A DNA stretch of 64,000 nucleotides from VXYL01 sp965199945 (GCA_965199945.1 OZ241354.1:4092001-4156000); one strand, 5' to 3'. Counted from the first letter of the stretch, positions 1 to 8,953 are shown. Notes: a model not told the origin generated them from the letters alone. Numbers and translations: made by a program.

Positions 1-565
1 ACAGCGCCGAGGCGCCGTCCAGGATGGTGTCCACGCGCCCGACGGCGATGGCGGGATACATGCCGCTCACGTCCACGCCGGCGCGTTCGCCGCGCGGCGT
101 GGTGTCCGCCGGCAGGCGATGGCCGTCCATCATGGTCATGGTGGCGCGGGTGCCCAAGCCCCGCAGGTTGGCCCACACTTCCGTGCCCTGGTTGCCCTGC
201 TGGTTGTCGGTCTGCCCGCCCCACTCGTCGTTCGCCAGGCCGTCCTGCCCGCTCTCCGAGCAGCAGATGCCCTCGAACGGCGCGGCGTTGGCGTTGACGC
301 CTAGCTGGAAGGACTGGTCGAAGATGACATCGCCGAGCTCGGCATTGCCGGACATCTCGATGTCGATGTTGTCGATGACGGACTTGGGCGACGGCAGGTC
401 GAAGTTGGTGCGCCGGATGTAGGAGCCGGTGACCACCATCTCCTCGACTTCTTCGTCCTCGTCCTCGTCGTCTTCGTCGCTTTCCGCCGCCGCCACGCCC
501 GTGGCGCTCAGCGCGAACAGGATCGCAGAGAGCCACCACGTGGCCCGTTCGAGACGCTCCTTCAT
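1..565 (-). CDS. TonB-dependent receptor, N-terminal part (runs off the window)
   Basis: The reverse strand reads from ATG at 565 to the window edge without a stop, giving about 188 residues. An N-terminal hydrophobic signal peptide (about residues 9-27) is followed by a very acidic Asp/Glu run and then EEMVVTGSYIRR, the usual entry into a TonB-dependent receptor plug domain. Plug-like features follow, including LRGLGTRATMTMMDGHRLP and a section approaching the DGASAL (usual DGASA-Y/L) segment. The family are outer-membrane beta-barrels that import siderophores, cobalamin, glycans or other ligands with TonB energy. The barrel lies outside the window, so the substrate cannot be guessed. The VTGSRIRR-type plug start is typical of the large, often carbohydrate- or peptide-linked receptors of Gammaproteobacteria. 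Confidence 0.85.
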   Translation of the reverse strand, partial: MKERLERATWWLSAILFALSATGVAAAESDEDDEDEDEEVEEMVVTGSYIRRTNFDLPSPKSVIDNIDIEMSGNAELGDVIFDQSFQLGVNANAAPFEGICCSESGQDGLANDEWGGQTDNQQGNQGTEVWANLRGLGTRATMTMMDGHRLPADTTPRGERAGVDVSGMYPAIAVGRVDTILDGASAL

Positions 566-688
566 AATCCCCCCTTGAAGCAGTTGGACACTCTTTTTCT
601 GGTCTCTGCGGGTCTTCTACGCCCGTTCCCGCCCCCCGTCAAGCGAAAGTCGAAACAAATTGAAACAGGTTGCCGCCATGGCCGCAGG

Positions 689-1834
689 TCAACGGAGCAC
701 CTCGCCGTTCCACAGGCGTTTGAGGAAGTCCGTCGCAGGCAGCACGCGCACGTCGTCCCACAGCGCGGCGCGCTCGCCGAAATACACGCCGTAGCAGGTC
801 GTGCCGGGCAGGTGTTCCCGCAAGCGCCGCAGGCCGCGGTTGAAGCGCCTGTCCCAGCGCGTTGCGGACTTGATTTCGATGGCGACGAAACCGTTCGACG
901 CCTCGCACAGCACGTCCACCTCCGCGCCGTCGTGGGTGCGCCAGAAGTGCAGGCGGTAGTCCAGCGCCGAATAGGCCAGATAGGCGCGCAGCTCGTTCAG
1001 CAGCACGGTCTCGGCGAGCGGCCCGAGTTCCTCGCTGGTGGGCGGGTACGGCAGGCGGCCACTGAGCGCGCGCACAACGCCGGCGTCGAAGAAGTAGAAC
1101 TTGCTGCGCGCCACCTGCTTGTTGGCGGATTTCAGCTTCCAAGGCGGCAGCCAGTAGCCAAGCAGCGTGTCCTGGAGAATCTCGAAGTGGCTGCGCACGG
1201 TCTCGCGGGCGATGCCCACCGCCTTGGCGATGCTCGCGGCATTGGTGGTCTGGCCGTTCTGCCGGGCGGCCACTTCCAGGAAGCGCGCGAACGCGCCGAC
1301 GTTGCGGGCAAGCGCTTCCGCCTGCACCTCCTGCACCAGATAGGTCTCCGCGTAGGTGCGCAGATACGGGCGCGGGTCCGGCTCGTTCACCGCCGTCGGC
1401 AGCGCGCCGTAGCGCAACAGCCTGGACGGTTCGATGTCGAACCCGAGCTCGGCCGAGACGAGCGGCATCATCGCCACGGTGACGGCGCGGCCAGCGAGCA
1501 GATTCACACCGCCGCGCCGCAGCTTGCGGGCGCTCGAACCGGAGAGCACGAAGCGCAGGCGCCGCGTTTCGATGAGCCGATGCACCTCGTCGAGCAGCGC
1601 CGGCACTTTCTGGACTTCGTCGATGACCGCCCAGGCGCCGGCGGGCAGTACCGACAGTTCGCGGTAGAGGACGCCCGGCTCCTTGGCGAGCCGCAGCGCT
1701 TCGCCGGTATCGAGCAGATCGTAGGCGGCGGCTTGCGGAAAGCGCTCGCGCAGCCAAGTGGACTTGCCCGTGCCGCGGGGGCCGAAGAGGAAGGTGGAAC
1801 CGCGCGGCGTCTGGAGCAATCTTGCATATGTCAT
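689..1834 (-). CDS. AAA+ family ATPase with C-terminal DUF4143 domain
   Basis: A 381-residue protein. A P-loop near the N-terminus (FLFGPRGTGKST, about residues 16-27) and the Walker B-like AWAVIDEVQKVP are followed by the FVLSGSSARKL sensor segment typical of this AAA group. The C-terminal half matches DUF4143: a helical section, then FYFFDAGVVRALSG, then an ending with DGAEVDVLCEA and AIEIKSA, which resembles a degenerate PD-(D/E)xK nuclease-like core (D, then E-x-K). These ATPases are widespread and patchily distributed. Their role is not established, though a link to mobile or defence functions is often suggested. The start at 1834 is chosen because the conserved MTYARLLQTPRGSTFLFGP begins there. 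The gene stands alone and lies just downstream of nested palindromes at 1842-1880. Confidence 0.85.
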   Translation of the reverse strand: MTYARLLQTPRGSTFLFGPRGTGKSTWLRERFPQAAAYDLLDTGEALRLAKEPGVLYRELSVLPAGAWAVIDEVQKVPALLDEVHRLIETRRLRFVLSGSSARKLRRGGVNLLAGRAVTVAMMPLVSAELGFDIEPSRLLRYGALPTAVNEPDPRPYLRTYAETYLVQEVQAEALARNVGAFARFLEVAARQNGQTTNAASIAKAVGIARETVRSHFEILQDTLLGYWLPPWKLKSANKQVARSKFYFFDAGVVRALSGRLPYPPTSEELGPLAETVLLNELRAYLAYSALDYRLHFWRTHDGAEVDVLCEASNGFVAIEIKSATRWDRRFNRGLRRLREHLPGTTCYGVYFGERAALWDDVRVLPATDFLKRLWNGEVLR

Positions 1835-1841
1835 GCCGCAA

Positions 1842-1880
1842 TTTTACGGTAAAAATGCGAGGCATATACGTCATTTTTAC
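1842..1880 (-). promoter_or_regulatory. Nested inverted repeats upstream of the DUF4143 ATPase gene
   Basis: Two overlapping perfect inverted repeats lie directly before the ATPase start codon. One is ttttac-g-gtaaaa (1842-1854). The second pairs gtaaaaatg (1849-1857) with catttttac (1872-1880) across a 14-nt spacer. The right arm of the first is the left arm of the second, so one half-site (GTAAAA) occurs three times. This is the geometry of a dimer operator in an AT-rich promoter. Operator function is inferred. Confidence 0.5.
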
Positions 1881-2059
1881 CCATCGGGTGCTCTGCCGAA
1901 CGCCCAAGTCGCTCGCCACCTCCCGCCAATCGGCCAAGGCGTCGACGACGCGCTAGATCGCTTCCCGGGCGCGCCGGCATTGGTTGACGATTCAATAGGC
2001 CACTCGCGTGGAGGAATTGTCCAACTTAAGGCAAGTCGAAGAGATCTGCGCCAAGCGCC

Positions 2060-2626
2060 TCAGGGTGCGCCTTGGCGCCCTTGCTTGGCGCCGCCTTCGG
2101 GCCAAGCGGAGCGGCGGGTGCGGGTCACCACGCGGTTGCGCTGCGCCGCCAGCAGCGCCTCGCTGCGCGCCCGCACCTGCTCGGCGGTCATGTGCTCGAA
2201 CGAGCCGAGCGAGCAGATGCTGGTGGCGAATCCCGAGGCACCCCGGGGCAGCGCCGTGAAGCGGTCCAAGGCGCAGACGCGCAGCGCCGACTGTTCGAAC
2301 GCGAGCACCATGTTGGGCCGCAAGCCGGCGCAGCGTCGCGGCAGCACGTTCAGCCAGGCGTCGTCGCCGCGCCCGTGGAAGACCAGCGCCCGGTCGCCGA
2401 CGATCTCCACCCGCCGATAGCGCGAAACGGCGAGGCAGCGGGCGGCGTTCGCGTACGCCTGCTCGTCCAAGGGGTTGGCCAAGACCTCCTGCGCGGTCAG
2501 GCCATCGCCTTCGGAAGCATCCGCCGTTCGCTCGTCCGCTGCTGCACACGCGAGCAGCGTCGCCGCGAGAACCGCCACGGTCGTGCGCTCGAACGCGCCA
2601 AGCGCGGCGCCGATGCTGCTTCCCAT
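2060..2626 (-). CDS. Predicted lipoprotein, DUF6491-like
   Basis: A 188-residue protein from ATG 2626. GTG at 2638 would add four residues. A hydrophobic signal stretch ends in LLAC, a lipobox, so it is probably a lipid-anchored periplasmic protein. The mature part contains spaced cysteines (ARCLAVSRYRRVEIVGDRALVFHG..., RRCAGLRPNMVLAF, RVCALDRFTAL), a pattern I associate with the small DUF6491 family of uncharacterised proteobacterial proteins. The last 25 or so residues are basic and low in complexity. It starts about 20 nt after the M32 peptidase gene on the same strand, so the two may be cotranscribed. No function is known. Confidence 0.6.
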   Translation of the reverse strand: MGSSIGAALGAFERTTVAVLAATLLACAAADERTADASEGDGLTAQEVLANPLDEQAYANAARCLAVSRYRRVEIVGDRALVFHGRGDDAWLNVLPRRCAGLRPNMVLAFEQSALRVCALDRFTALPRGASGFATSICSLGSFEHMTAEQVRARSEALLAAQRNRVVTRTRRSAWPEGGAKQGRQGAP

Positions 2627-2647
2627 CACGCCCGCCACGATTCCCGC

Positions 2648-4126
2648 TCAGCCGTAGCGGGCCCGCAAGTGGTCGAGGAAGGCTGCCGTGCCGAGTTCCG
2701 CGCCGGTGGCGTCGGCGAGCAGGTCGAGCGTGGGCTCGCGGCTTCCTTGGCCGTGGATGTTGCTGCGCAGCCAGTCCAGGAGGGGGCGGAAGTCGCCGCC
2801 GCGGATCGCGTCTTCCACATCGCCCACTTGCGCCTTGACGCTGCGGTAGATCTGCGCCGCCATGACGGCGCCCAGCGTGTAGCAGGGGAAGTAGCCGACG
2901 AGGCCGCCGTACCAGTGGACGTCCTGCATCACGCCGTCGGCGAAGTCGTCGGCGGTGTCCACGCCGAGCAGGCGGATCATCCCGTCGCGCCAGGCGTGCG
3001 GCAGGTCCGCCACCTGCAAGCCGCCGTCGAGCAACGCCGTCTCCAGTTCGTAGCGCAGGATGACGTGCAGCGGATAGGTCAGTTCGTCGGCGTCCACGCG
3101 AATGGCGCTGTGCTGCACGGTCGTCGCCAGCCGCCACAGGTTGTCCGGCTGCCACTCGGCGGCTTGGGTTTCCGCGCCAAGCAAATGGCGCTGCACCAGC
3201 GGCGCGGCGAAGGCCAGGAAGGCGCGGCTGCGGCAGACCTGCATCTCCATCGTCAGCGACTGGCTCTCGTGCAGCGCCATGCCGCCAGCGGCGCCCACCG
3301 GCTGGCCGCGCCACGCCGCCGGCAAGCCTTGCTGGTAGAGCGCGTGGCCGGTCTCGTGCAGCACGGCGAACATCGACTTCAGGAAGTCGTCCTCGTCGTA
3401 GCGGGTGGTGATGCGCGTGTCGTCCGGTTCGCCGCCGCAGAAGGGATGGTGGCTCGCGTCCAAGCGCCCGCGCTCGAAGTCGAAGCCCAGCGCGGTCATC
3501 AATGCGCGGCCAAGCGCCGCCTGGCGCGAACGCGGGAACGGGCCTTTGGGTTCGTGCGCCCGAGATTCACGACCGGCGCGATCGATGAGCGGCGGCAAGG
3601 CGGCGGCCAGTTCTGCGAAGACGGCATCGACGCGCTTGCGCTCGAGACCAGGCTCGTACTCGTCGAGCAGCGCATCGTAGGGGTGCAGACGCAAGGCGTC
3701 GCCGAGGGCCGCGGCCTTCTGGCGCGTCAGATCGACGACGGCCGCCAGCTTGTCGGCGACGGCCGGCCAATCGTTCTCCGCCCGCGCCGGACGCCACGCC
3801 TGCTCGCAAGCGGAGCATGCCTTGGAGTGCGCGATTGCGAGATCGGATGGCACCGCAAGCGCCCGACGGCGCTGGCGTTCGAGAAGGGCGACGTTGGCGG
3901 CCTGCCAGGGGTCGAGGTCTTCCTCCCTTGCCGAAGCCAGCAGGTCGCCGGTCTCCGGCGCCGCCAGCAGTTCCCGCGCTGCATCCTCCAGCGTCGCCAA
4001 CGCATCGGCGCGCACGGCCCCGCCGCCGGTCGGCATCGCCACCGCTTCGTCCCAGGACAGCATCGCCAGCGCATGGCCAATGTCGCCAAGCCGCTTGGCA
4101 CGCTGATGCAAGGCGCTGTAGCTCAT
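2648..4126 (-). CDS. M32-family metallocarboxypeptidase (Taq type)
   Basis: A 492-residue cytoplasmic zinc carboxypeptidase that removes C-terminal amino acids from peptides. HETGH at about residues 257-261 supplies the two zinc histidines and catalytic Glu. Downstream family landmarks include ALHESQSLTMEMQ (third zinc ligand Glu), IRVDADELTYPLH and DVHWYGGLVGYFPCYTLGA. The N-terminal ALHQRAKRLGDIGHALAMLSW aligns with the usual family start, so I chose ATG 4126, preceded by AGGCGG, rather than the ORF start at 4183, which would add 19 non-family residues. Length agrees with the roughly 500-residue norm. It is followed on the same strand by the DUF6491-like lipoprotein gene and is divergent from the molybdopterin hydroxylase gene at 4209. 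Confidence 0.93.
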   Translation of the reverse strand: MSYSALHQRAKRLGDIGHALAMLSWDEAVAMPTGGGAVRADALATLEDAARELLAAPETGDLLASAREEDLDPWQAANVALLERQRRRALAVPSDLAIAHSKACSACEQAWRPARAENDWPAVADKLAAVVDLTRQKAAALGDALRLHPYDALLDEYEPGLERKRVDAVFAELAAALPPLIDRAGRESRAHEPKGPFPRSRQAALGRALMTALGFDFERGRLDASHHPFCGGEPDDTRITTRYDEDDFLKSMFAVLHETGHALYQQGLPAAWRGQPVGAAGGMALHESQSLTMEMQVCRSRAFLAFAAPLVQRHLLGAETQAAEWQPDNLWRLATTVQHSAIRVDADELTYPLHVILRYELETALLDGGLQVADLPHAWRDGMIRLLGVDTADDFADGVMQDVHWYGGLVGYFPCYTLGAVMAAQIYRSVKAQVGDVEDAIRGGDFRPLLDWLRSNIHGQGSREPTLDLLADATGAELGTAAFLDHLRARYG

Positions 4127-4208
4127 CGTATAGTCCGCCTGCTTCCCGTTTGGCCCGTCGGCCTTCTTCGTTGGCCCCGCCAAGGCCGTTCAACAGGAGA
4201 CAGCTTGC

Positions 4209-6455
4209 ATGAGTGGCGCACCCAAGCTCAACTACATCGGCACGCGGCCGGTTCGACCCGATGGGGTGGACAAGGTGACCGGACGCGCCAACTTCGGCGC
4301 CGACCGTGCCCTGCCCGGCATGCTCCACGGCAAGGTGGTGCGCAGTCCGCATGCCCATGCGCGCATCCGCGCCATCGACACCTCTGCCGCCGAGGCGATG
4401 CCCGGCGTACACGCCGTCGTCACCGCGGCGGACTTTCCCGACCGCGCCGGCTTCTCCTGGCGGCGCAAGGGCTTCAACGACAACCTCGTCGCCAGCGACA
4501 AGGTGCTCTACCACGGCCATGCGGTGGCAGCCGTCGCCGCCGCGTCCAGCGCAGAGGCCGACGCCGCGGCGGCGGCAGTGAAGGTGGAGTACGACGATCT
4601 GCCGGCGGTGACGAACGCCTTGGAGGCCATGCAGCCGGACGCGCCGGTGCTGCACGCGGACCTGCCGGCCGAGGGCTTCGACGATGCGCCTGCCAGGCCC
4701 CCGAACGTGGCGAAGAAGCAGGTGATCTCCAAAGGCGACGCCAACGCCGCGTTCGCCGAAGCCGACGTGATCGTGGAGCGCACCTTCGTCACGCCCATGG
4801 TGCATCAGGGCTACATCGAACCCCACGCCTGCGTCGCCAACTGCAACGAAGACGGCCAGGCGACCGTGTGGTGCAGCAGCCAGGGCCACTTCGCGGTGCG
4901 CTCGCTCACGGCCATGGCGCTCGGCATGGACGAAGGCGACATTCGCGTGGTGCCGGCGGAAATCGGCGGCGGCTTCGGCGGCAAGACGACCATCTACTTG
5001 GAGCCGCTGGCGGTGAAGCTGGCGCAGAAGAGCGGGCGTCCGGTGAAGATGGTGATGAGCCGCGAGGAGGTGTTCCGCGCCACCGGGCCGGCCTCCGGCA
5101 CCGTCAACACGGTGAAGATCGGCGCCAAGCGCGACGGGCGCATCGTCGCCATGTACGCCAAGCTCGTCTACGAATCCGGCGCCTATCCGGGCAGCCCGCT
5201 CGGCGCCGGCTCGATGTGCATCTTCGCGCCCTACGACGTCGCCGACGTGCTGATCGAGGGCTACGAGGTGGTGGTCAACCGGCCTCGGGTGGCGGCCTAT
5301 CGCGCCCCGGGGGCGCCGCAGTCCATGTTCGCCGGAGAGTCGGTGCTGGACGAGCTGGCCGAGAAGCTCGGCATGGATCCCCTCGACCTGCGTTTGAAGA
5401 ACGCCGCCAAGGAAGGCACCCACGCCACCTACGGGCCGACGTTCGGGCGCATCGGCCTCGCCGACTGCCTGCGCGCCGCCAAGGCGCATCCGCACTACGC
5501 CAGCGCGTTGCAGGATGGCGAAGGACGCGGCGTGGCGGTGGGCTTCTGGTTCAACGGCGCCAACCAGTCCAGCGCCGAGGCGCACGTGACCGATTCCGGC
5601 ATGGTGAACGTCGTCGAAGGCAGCCCCGACATCGGCGGCAGCCGGGCGTCGATGGCGCTGATGGCCGCGGAGACCCTCGGCGTGCCCTACGAGCGCATTC
5701 GCGTGCGCGTCGGCGACACCGACAGCACCGGCTACTGCGCCACCACCGGCGGCAGCCGCGTGACCTTCGCCACCGGCATGGCAGTGATCCGCGCCTGCGA
5801 AGACGTGATCGGCGAGTTGAAGCGCCGTGCCGCTCTGACCTGGGACATCGACCCCGAACAAGTCGAGTGGGCGGAGGGCGAAGCGCGCCCGGCGCCCGGC
5901 GTCAACGCCGACGTGCAGCCGCTCTCCCTCGCCGAATTGGCGCGCAACGCGGTTCGCACCGGCGGGCCGATCTCCGGTCGGGCGTCCTTGAACGCGCAAG
6001 GGCCGGGGCCGTCCTTCTCCGTGAACATGGCCGACGTGCGCGTGGACGGCGAAACAGGCCGCGCCACGGTGACGCGCTTCACGGCCATTCAAGACGCCGG
6101 CAAGGCCATCCACCCGGACTACGTCGAAGGCCAGATGCAGGGCGGCGCGGCACAGGGCATCGGCTGGGCGCTGAACGAGGAGTACATCTACGACGACCAC
6201 GGCGAACTGGAGAATCCGGGCTTTCTGGACTACCGCGTGCCGGTGGCGTCCGACCTGCCGATGATCGACACGCAGATCGTCGAGGTGCCGAACGTCAACC
6301 ACCCCTACGGCGTGCGCGGCGTGGGCGAGACGCCGATCGTGGCGCCGCTGGCCGCGGTCGGCAACGCCGTCAGCCACGCCATCGGCGTGCGCATGACCGA
6401 CCTGCCGCTATCGCCGCCGAAGGTGCTGGAGGCGATTGCCAACGGCCACGGCTAG
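4209..6455 (+). CDS. Molybdopterin-binding large subunit of a xanthine dehydrogenase/CO dehydrogenase-family hydroxylase
   Basis: A 748-residue protein. It carries the aldehyde oxidase/xanthine dehydrogenase hammerhead domain (about residues 12-130; GRANFGADRALPGMLHGKVVRS...) and then the Mo-cofactor domain with GGGFGGKT, YRAPGAPQ, GGSRASMAL, AAQGIGWAL-type and GVRGVGETPI motifs, the last providing the family catalytic Glu (GVGE). Such subunits hydroxylate N-heterocycles, aldehydes, aromatic acyl-CoAs or CO with the help of FAD and 2Fe-2S subunits. Neither companion subunit nor a cofactor-insertion gene is next to it: the next gene is a zinc peptidase. The substrate cannot be assigned. Start ATG 4209 follows AGGAGACAGCTTGC, a good ribosome-binding site. 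Confidence 0.9.
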   Translation: MSGAPKLNYIGTRPVRPDGVDKVTGRANFGADRALPGMLHGKVVRSPHAHARIRAIDTSAAEAMPGVHAVVTAADFPDRAGFSWRRKGFNDNLVASDKVLYHGHAVAAVAAASSAEADAAAAAVKVEYDDLPAVTNALEAMQPDAPVLHADLPAEGFDDAPARPPNVAKKQVISKGDANAAFAEADVIVERTFVTPMVHQGYIEPHACVANCNEDGQATVWCSSQGHFAVRSLTAMALGMDEGDIRVVPAEIGGGFGGKTTIYLEPLAVKLAQKSGRPVKMVMSREEVFRATGPASGTVNTVKIGAKRDGRIVAMYAKLVYESGAYPGSPLGAGSMCIFAPYDVADVLIEGYEVVVNRPRVAAYRAPGAPQSMFAGESVLDELAEKLGMDPLDLRLKNAAKEGTHATYGPTFGRIGLADCLRAAKAHPHYASALQDGEGRGVAVGFWFNGANQSSAEAHVTDSGMVNVVEGSPDIGGSRASMALMAAETLGVPYERIRVRVGDTDSTGYCATTGGSRVTFATGMAVIRACEDVIGELKRRAALTWDIDPEQVEWAEGEARPAPGVNADVQPLSLAELARNAVRTGGPISGRASLNAQGPGPSFSVNMADVRVDGETGRATVTRFTAIQDAGKAIHPDYVEGQMQGGAAQGIGWALNEEYIYDDHGELENPGFLDYRVPVASDLPMIDTQIVEVPNVNHPYGVRGVGETPIVAPLAAVGNAVSHAIGVRMTDLPLSPPKVLEAIANGHG

Positions 6456-6499
6456 CGGCAGCGCGGCGCACCAGCCAGGCCCGGCGCCGGAGCAACGCA

Positions 6500-7504
6500 G
6501 TGCGGTCGTTTCGTTGCGCGTGCGGCGCCGCGGTCTACTTCGAGAACGACCTCTGCCTGAACTGCCGTCGCCGGCTCGCCTTCGATGCCAAGGCGCTGAC
6601 GCTCCGCCCGGTATGCCCCGGCGAGCGGCTGTGCGCCAACCACGTCTCGCCGGGCACCTGCAATTGGCTCGTGGCCGACGCCAGCGCGGAATACTGCGCG
6701 GCTTGTTCCTTGAACGAGATCGTCCCCGACCTTTCAGACAAGCGCCGCGTCTCCCTCTACTACCAGGTGGAGAAGGCCAAGCGCCGCCTCTTGTTCACCC
6801 TGTTCAGCTTGCGCCTGCCGGTGGAGGGACGGTCGGTGCGGCCAGATGGCCTCTCGTTCCGCATTCTTGCCGACGCGCGCTTGGACGACCCCGACGCCGA
6901 CGTGGCCGACGACGCGGTGATGACCGGCCACTTGCACGGCAGCATCACCATCAACCTGCTGGAAGCGGACCCGCATCTGCGCGAACGCGCGCGCATGGCG
7001 TTGAACGAGCCGTACCGCACGCTGCTGGGGCATTTTCGGCACGAGGCCGGGCACTACTACTGGAACCGGCTGGTGACCCACGAACGCCGCCCGGCGTTCC
7101 GCGCCGTGTTCGGCGACGAACGCGCGCCGTACCAGGACAGTCTCGATGCCTACTACCGGCACGGCCCGCCGGCGGACTGGCAGCGGCGCTACGTCGGCGC
7201 CTACGCTTCCTGCCATCCGCTGGAAGACTTCGCCGAGTGCTGGGCGCACTACCTGCACATGGCGGACGCGCTGCAGACCGCCGCCCACGCCGGCGTCCTG
7301 GCGGCGGGGCGCCGACCGGTGGACTTGCTCGACGACGCACCGCGCTGTTTCGAACAGGCCGTCGCGGATTGGCGCTGCCTGGCCACGTCGATGAACGAGA
7401 TGAACCGCAGTCTCGGCCTACCGGACGCCTATCCGTTCGCGCTTCCCGCGCCGGTGGTCGACAAGCTGCGCTACATCCACGAACTTGTGCGGGCACGGCA
7501 ATAG
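6500..7504 (+). CDS. Putative zinc-binding metallopeptidase (Peptidase_Mx/DUF2248 family) with N-terminal zinc ribbon
   Basis: A 334-residue protein from GTG 6500, with GGAG seven bases upstream. It opens directly with a zinc ribbon (FRCACGAAVYFENDLCLNC) and a second Cys cluster (CPGERLCAN...NWLVADASAEYCAACSLNEIVPDLS). The catalytic part contains RHEAGHYYW (HExxH, about residues 180) and a downstream EDFAECWAHYLH that would give the third ligand. This is the architecture of the COG4307 family, usually found in gene clusters with circularly permuted ATP-grasp enzymes, alpha-E proteins and transglutaminases proposed to make and process peptide tags. Here it stops at the base before the ATP-grasp start codon, so the two are translationally linked. 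Confidence 0.87.
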   Translation: MRSFRCACGAAVYFENDLCLNCRRRLAFDAKALTLRPVCPGERLCANHVSPGTCNWLVADASAEYCAACSLNEIVPDLSDKRRVSLYYQVEKAKRRLLFTLFSLRLPVEGRSVRPDGLSFRILADARLDDPDADVADDAVMTGHLHGSITINLLEADPHLRERARMALNEPYRTLLGHFRHEAGHYYWNRLVTHERRPAFRAVFGDERAPYQDSLDAYYRHGPPADWQRRYVGAYASCHPLEDFAECWAHYLHMADALQTAAHAGVLAAGRRPVDLLDDAPRCFEQAVADWRCLATSMNEMNRSLGLPDAYPFALPAPVVDKLRYIHELVRARQ

Positions 7505-8953
7505 ATGACCATCGACTGGCGCCGCTACCGCAGCGACGGCTGCTGGGACGAGCTGGCCACAGCCGACGGCAGCACGCGCCCCGGCGCGGCGCGATTGCTC
7601 GCCGCCTTGGCGCGGCTCGGCGATGCCGAGATGAGCGAGCGCAAGACCGCCGCGGAGCTGGCGATCCGCGCCATGGGCATCACCTTCACGGTGTACGACG
7701 ACGGCGCCAACATCGACCGCGAGTGGCCCTTCGACATCGTGCCGCGGCTGATCCTCAAGGCGGAATGGAACCGCATCGCCAGCGGCTTGAAGCAGCGCGT
7801 GCGCGCCCTCAACGCCTTCATCAACGACGTCTACCACCATCGCCGCTGCATCCGCGACGGCCTGCTGCCGGCGGACTACGTGCTCGAATCCCGCGAATAC
7901 CGCCAGCGCTGCATGGGCATCGATCCGCCCCACGGCGTGTGGGCGCACGTCTGCGGATCGGACCTGGTGCGCGACAACGACGGCGAGCTGTTCGTGCTCG
8001 AGGACAACCTGCGCGTGCCGAGCGGCGTCTCCTACATGCTCGAGAACCGCGCCGTGATGAAGCGCGTGTTCCCGGAACTCTTCGACGACTACGGCATCCA
8101 TCCGGTGGACGACTATCCCGCCCACCTCGCCATGTGCCTGCGCTCGCTGACCACCACCGGCGGGCGCGTGCCGCGCGTGGTGGTGCTGACGCCGGGCATC
8201 TACAACTCGGCGTACTTCGAGCACGCCTATCTGGCGCGGGAGATGGCCGCGGAGCTGGTCGAGGGCTCGGATCTGGTGGTCGGCAGCGACGACTGCGTCT
8301 ACATGAAGACCATCGCCGGCCTGGCTCGGGTGGACGTGATCTACCGGCGCATCGACGACGTGTTCCTCGACCCAACCGCGTTTCGGGCGGATTCGGCGCT
8401 CGGCGTGCCGGGGCTGATGCGGGCATGGCAGGCCGGCAACGTGGCGCTCGCCAACGCGCCCGGCTGCGGGGTGGCCGACGACAAGGTCATCTACACTTAC
8501 GTTCCGGACATGATCCGCTACTTCCTCGGCGAGGAACCGATCCTGCCCAACGTGCCTTCCTACCGTTGCATCGAACCCGAACAGCGCGAATACGTGCTCG
8601 ACAACATCGCCCGGCTCGTCGTCAAGCCGGCGAACGAATCCGGCGGCTACGGCCTGCTGATCGGCCCCCATGCGTCGCCCCAGGAGCGCAACCGGCTGGC
8701 GCAGGCGATCCGCGCCAATCCGCGCAACTACATCGCCCAGCCCATGCTCACCCTCTCCACCGTCCCCACGCTGGTGGGCGAAGACGCGGTGGAGCCGCGC
8801 CATGTGGACTTGCGCCCGTTCGTGCTTTCCGGCGAAGACATCCACGTCACCAACGGCGGCCTCACCCGGGTGGCGCTGCGCAAGGGGTCGCTGGTGGTCA
8901 ATTCCTCCCAGGGCGGGGGCAGCAAGGACACCTGGGTCGTCGAGCACGACTGA
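7505..8953 (+). CDS. Circularly permuted ATP-grasp type 2 protein (DUF404/DUF407 family)
   Basis: A 482-residue member of the COG2308 family. It has the permuted ATP-grasp landmarks: YVLESREYRQRCMGIDPP near the N-terminus, LFVLEDNLRVPSGVSYMLENR (metal/ATP-binding Glu and Asn), DVIYRRIDDVFLDP, and a C-terminal VVKPANESGGYGLLIGP glycine-rich ATP loop. The family is predicted to form amide bonds (an amidoligase); its substrate is unknown. Usual partners are an alpha-E domain protein and a transglutaminase-like peptidase. Here neither follows: the next gene is pilD, whose start overlaps this stop (TGATG). The only partner left is the upstream zinc peptidase. Confidence 0.93.
   Translation: MTIDWRRYRSDGCWDELATADGSTRPGAARLLAALARLGDAEMSERKTAAELAIRAMGITFTVYDDGANIDREWPFDIVPRLILKAEWNRIASGLKQRVRALNAFINDVYHHRRCIRDGLLPADYVLESREYRQRCMGIDPPHGVWAHVCGSDLVRDNDGELFVLEDNLRVPSGVSYMLENRAVMKRVFPELFDDYGIHPVDDYPAHLAMCLRSLTTTGGRVPRVVVLTPGIYNSAYFEHAYLAREMAAELVEGSDLVVGSDDCVYMKTIAGLARVDVIYRRIDDVFLDPTAFRADSALGVPGLMRAWQAGNVALANAPGCGVADDKVIYTYVPDMIRYFLGEEPILPNVPSYRCIEPEQREYVLDNIARLVVKPANESGGYGLLIGPHASPQERNRLAQAIRANPRNYIAQPMLTLSTVPTLVGEDAVEPRHVDLRPFVLSGEDIHVTNGGLTRVALRKGSLVVNSSQGGGSKDTWVVEHD

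Noticed and set aside
1992..3314. A 440-codon reverse frame overlapping the DUF6491 and M32 genes.
   Set aside because: It is out of frame with both and is composed of Arg/Ala/Gly repeats typical of shadow frames.
3567..6377. A 936-codon reverse frame opposite the molybdopterin hydroxylase.
   Set aside because: His/Gly/Val-rich antisense shadow with no family features; the opposite strand has a full conserved enzyme.
2072..7504. An 1810-codon open frame on the forward strand across the M32 and hydroxylase genes.
   Set aside because: Only its last 334 codons (6500-7504) encode a recognisable protein; the rest is Arg/Gly/Ala-rich shadow of better genes in other frames, as expected at this GC content.
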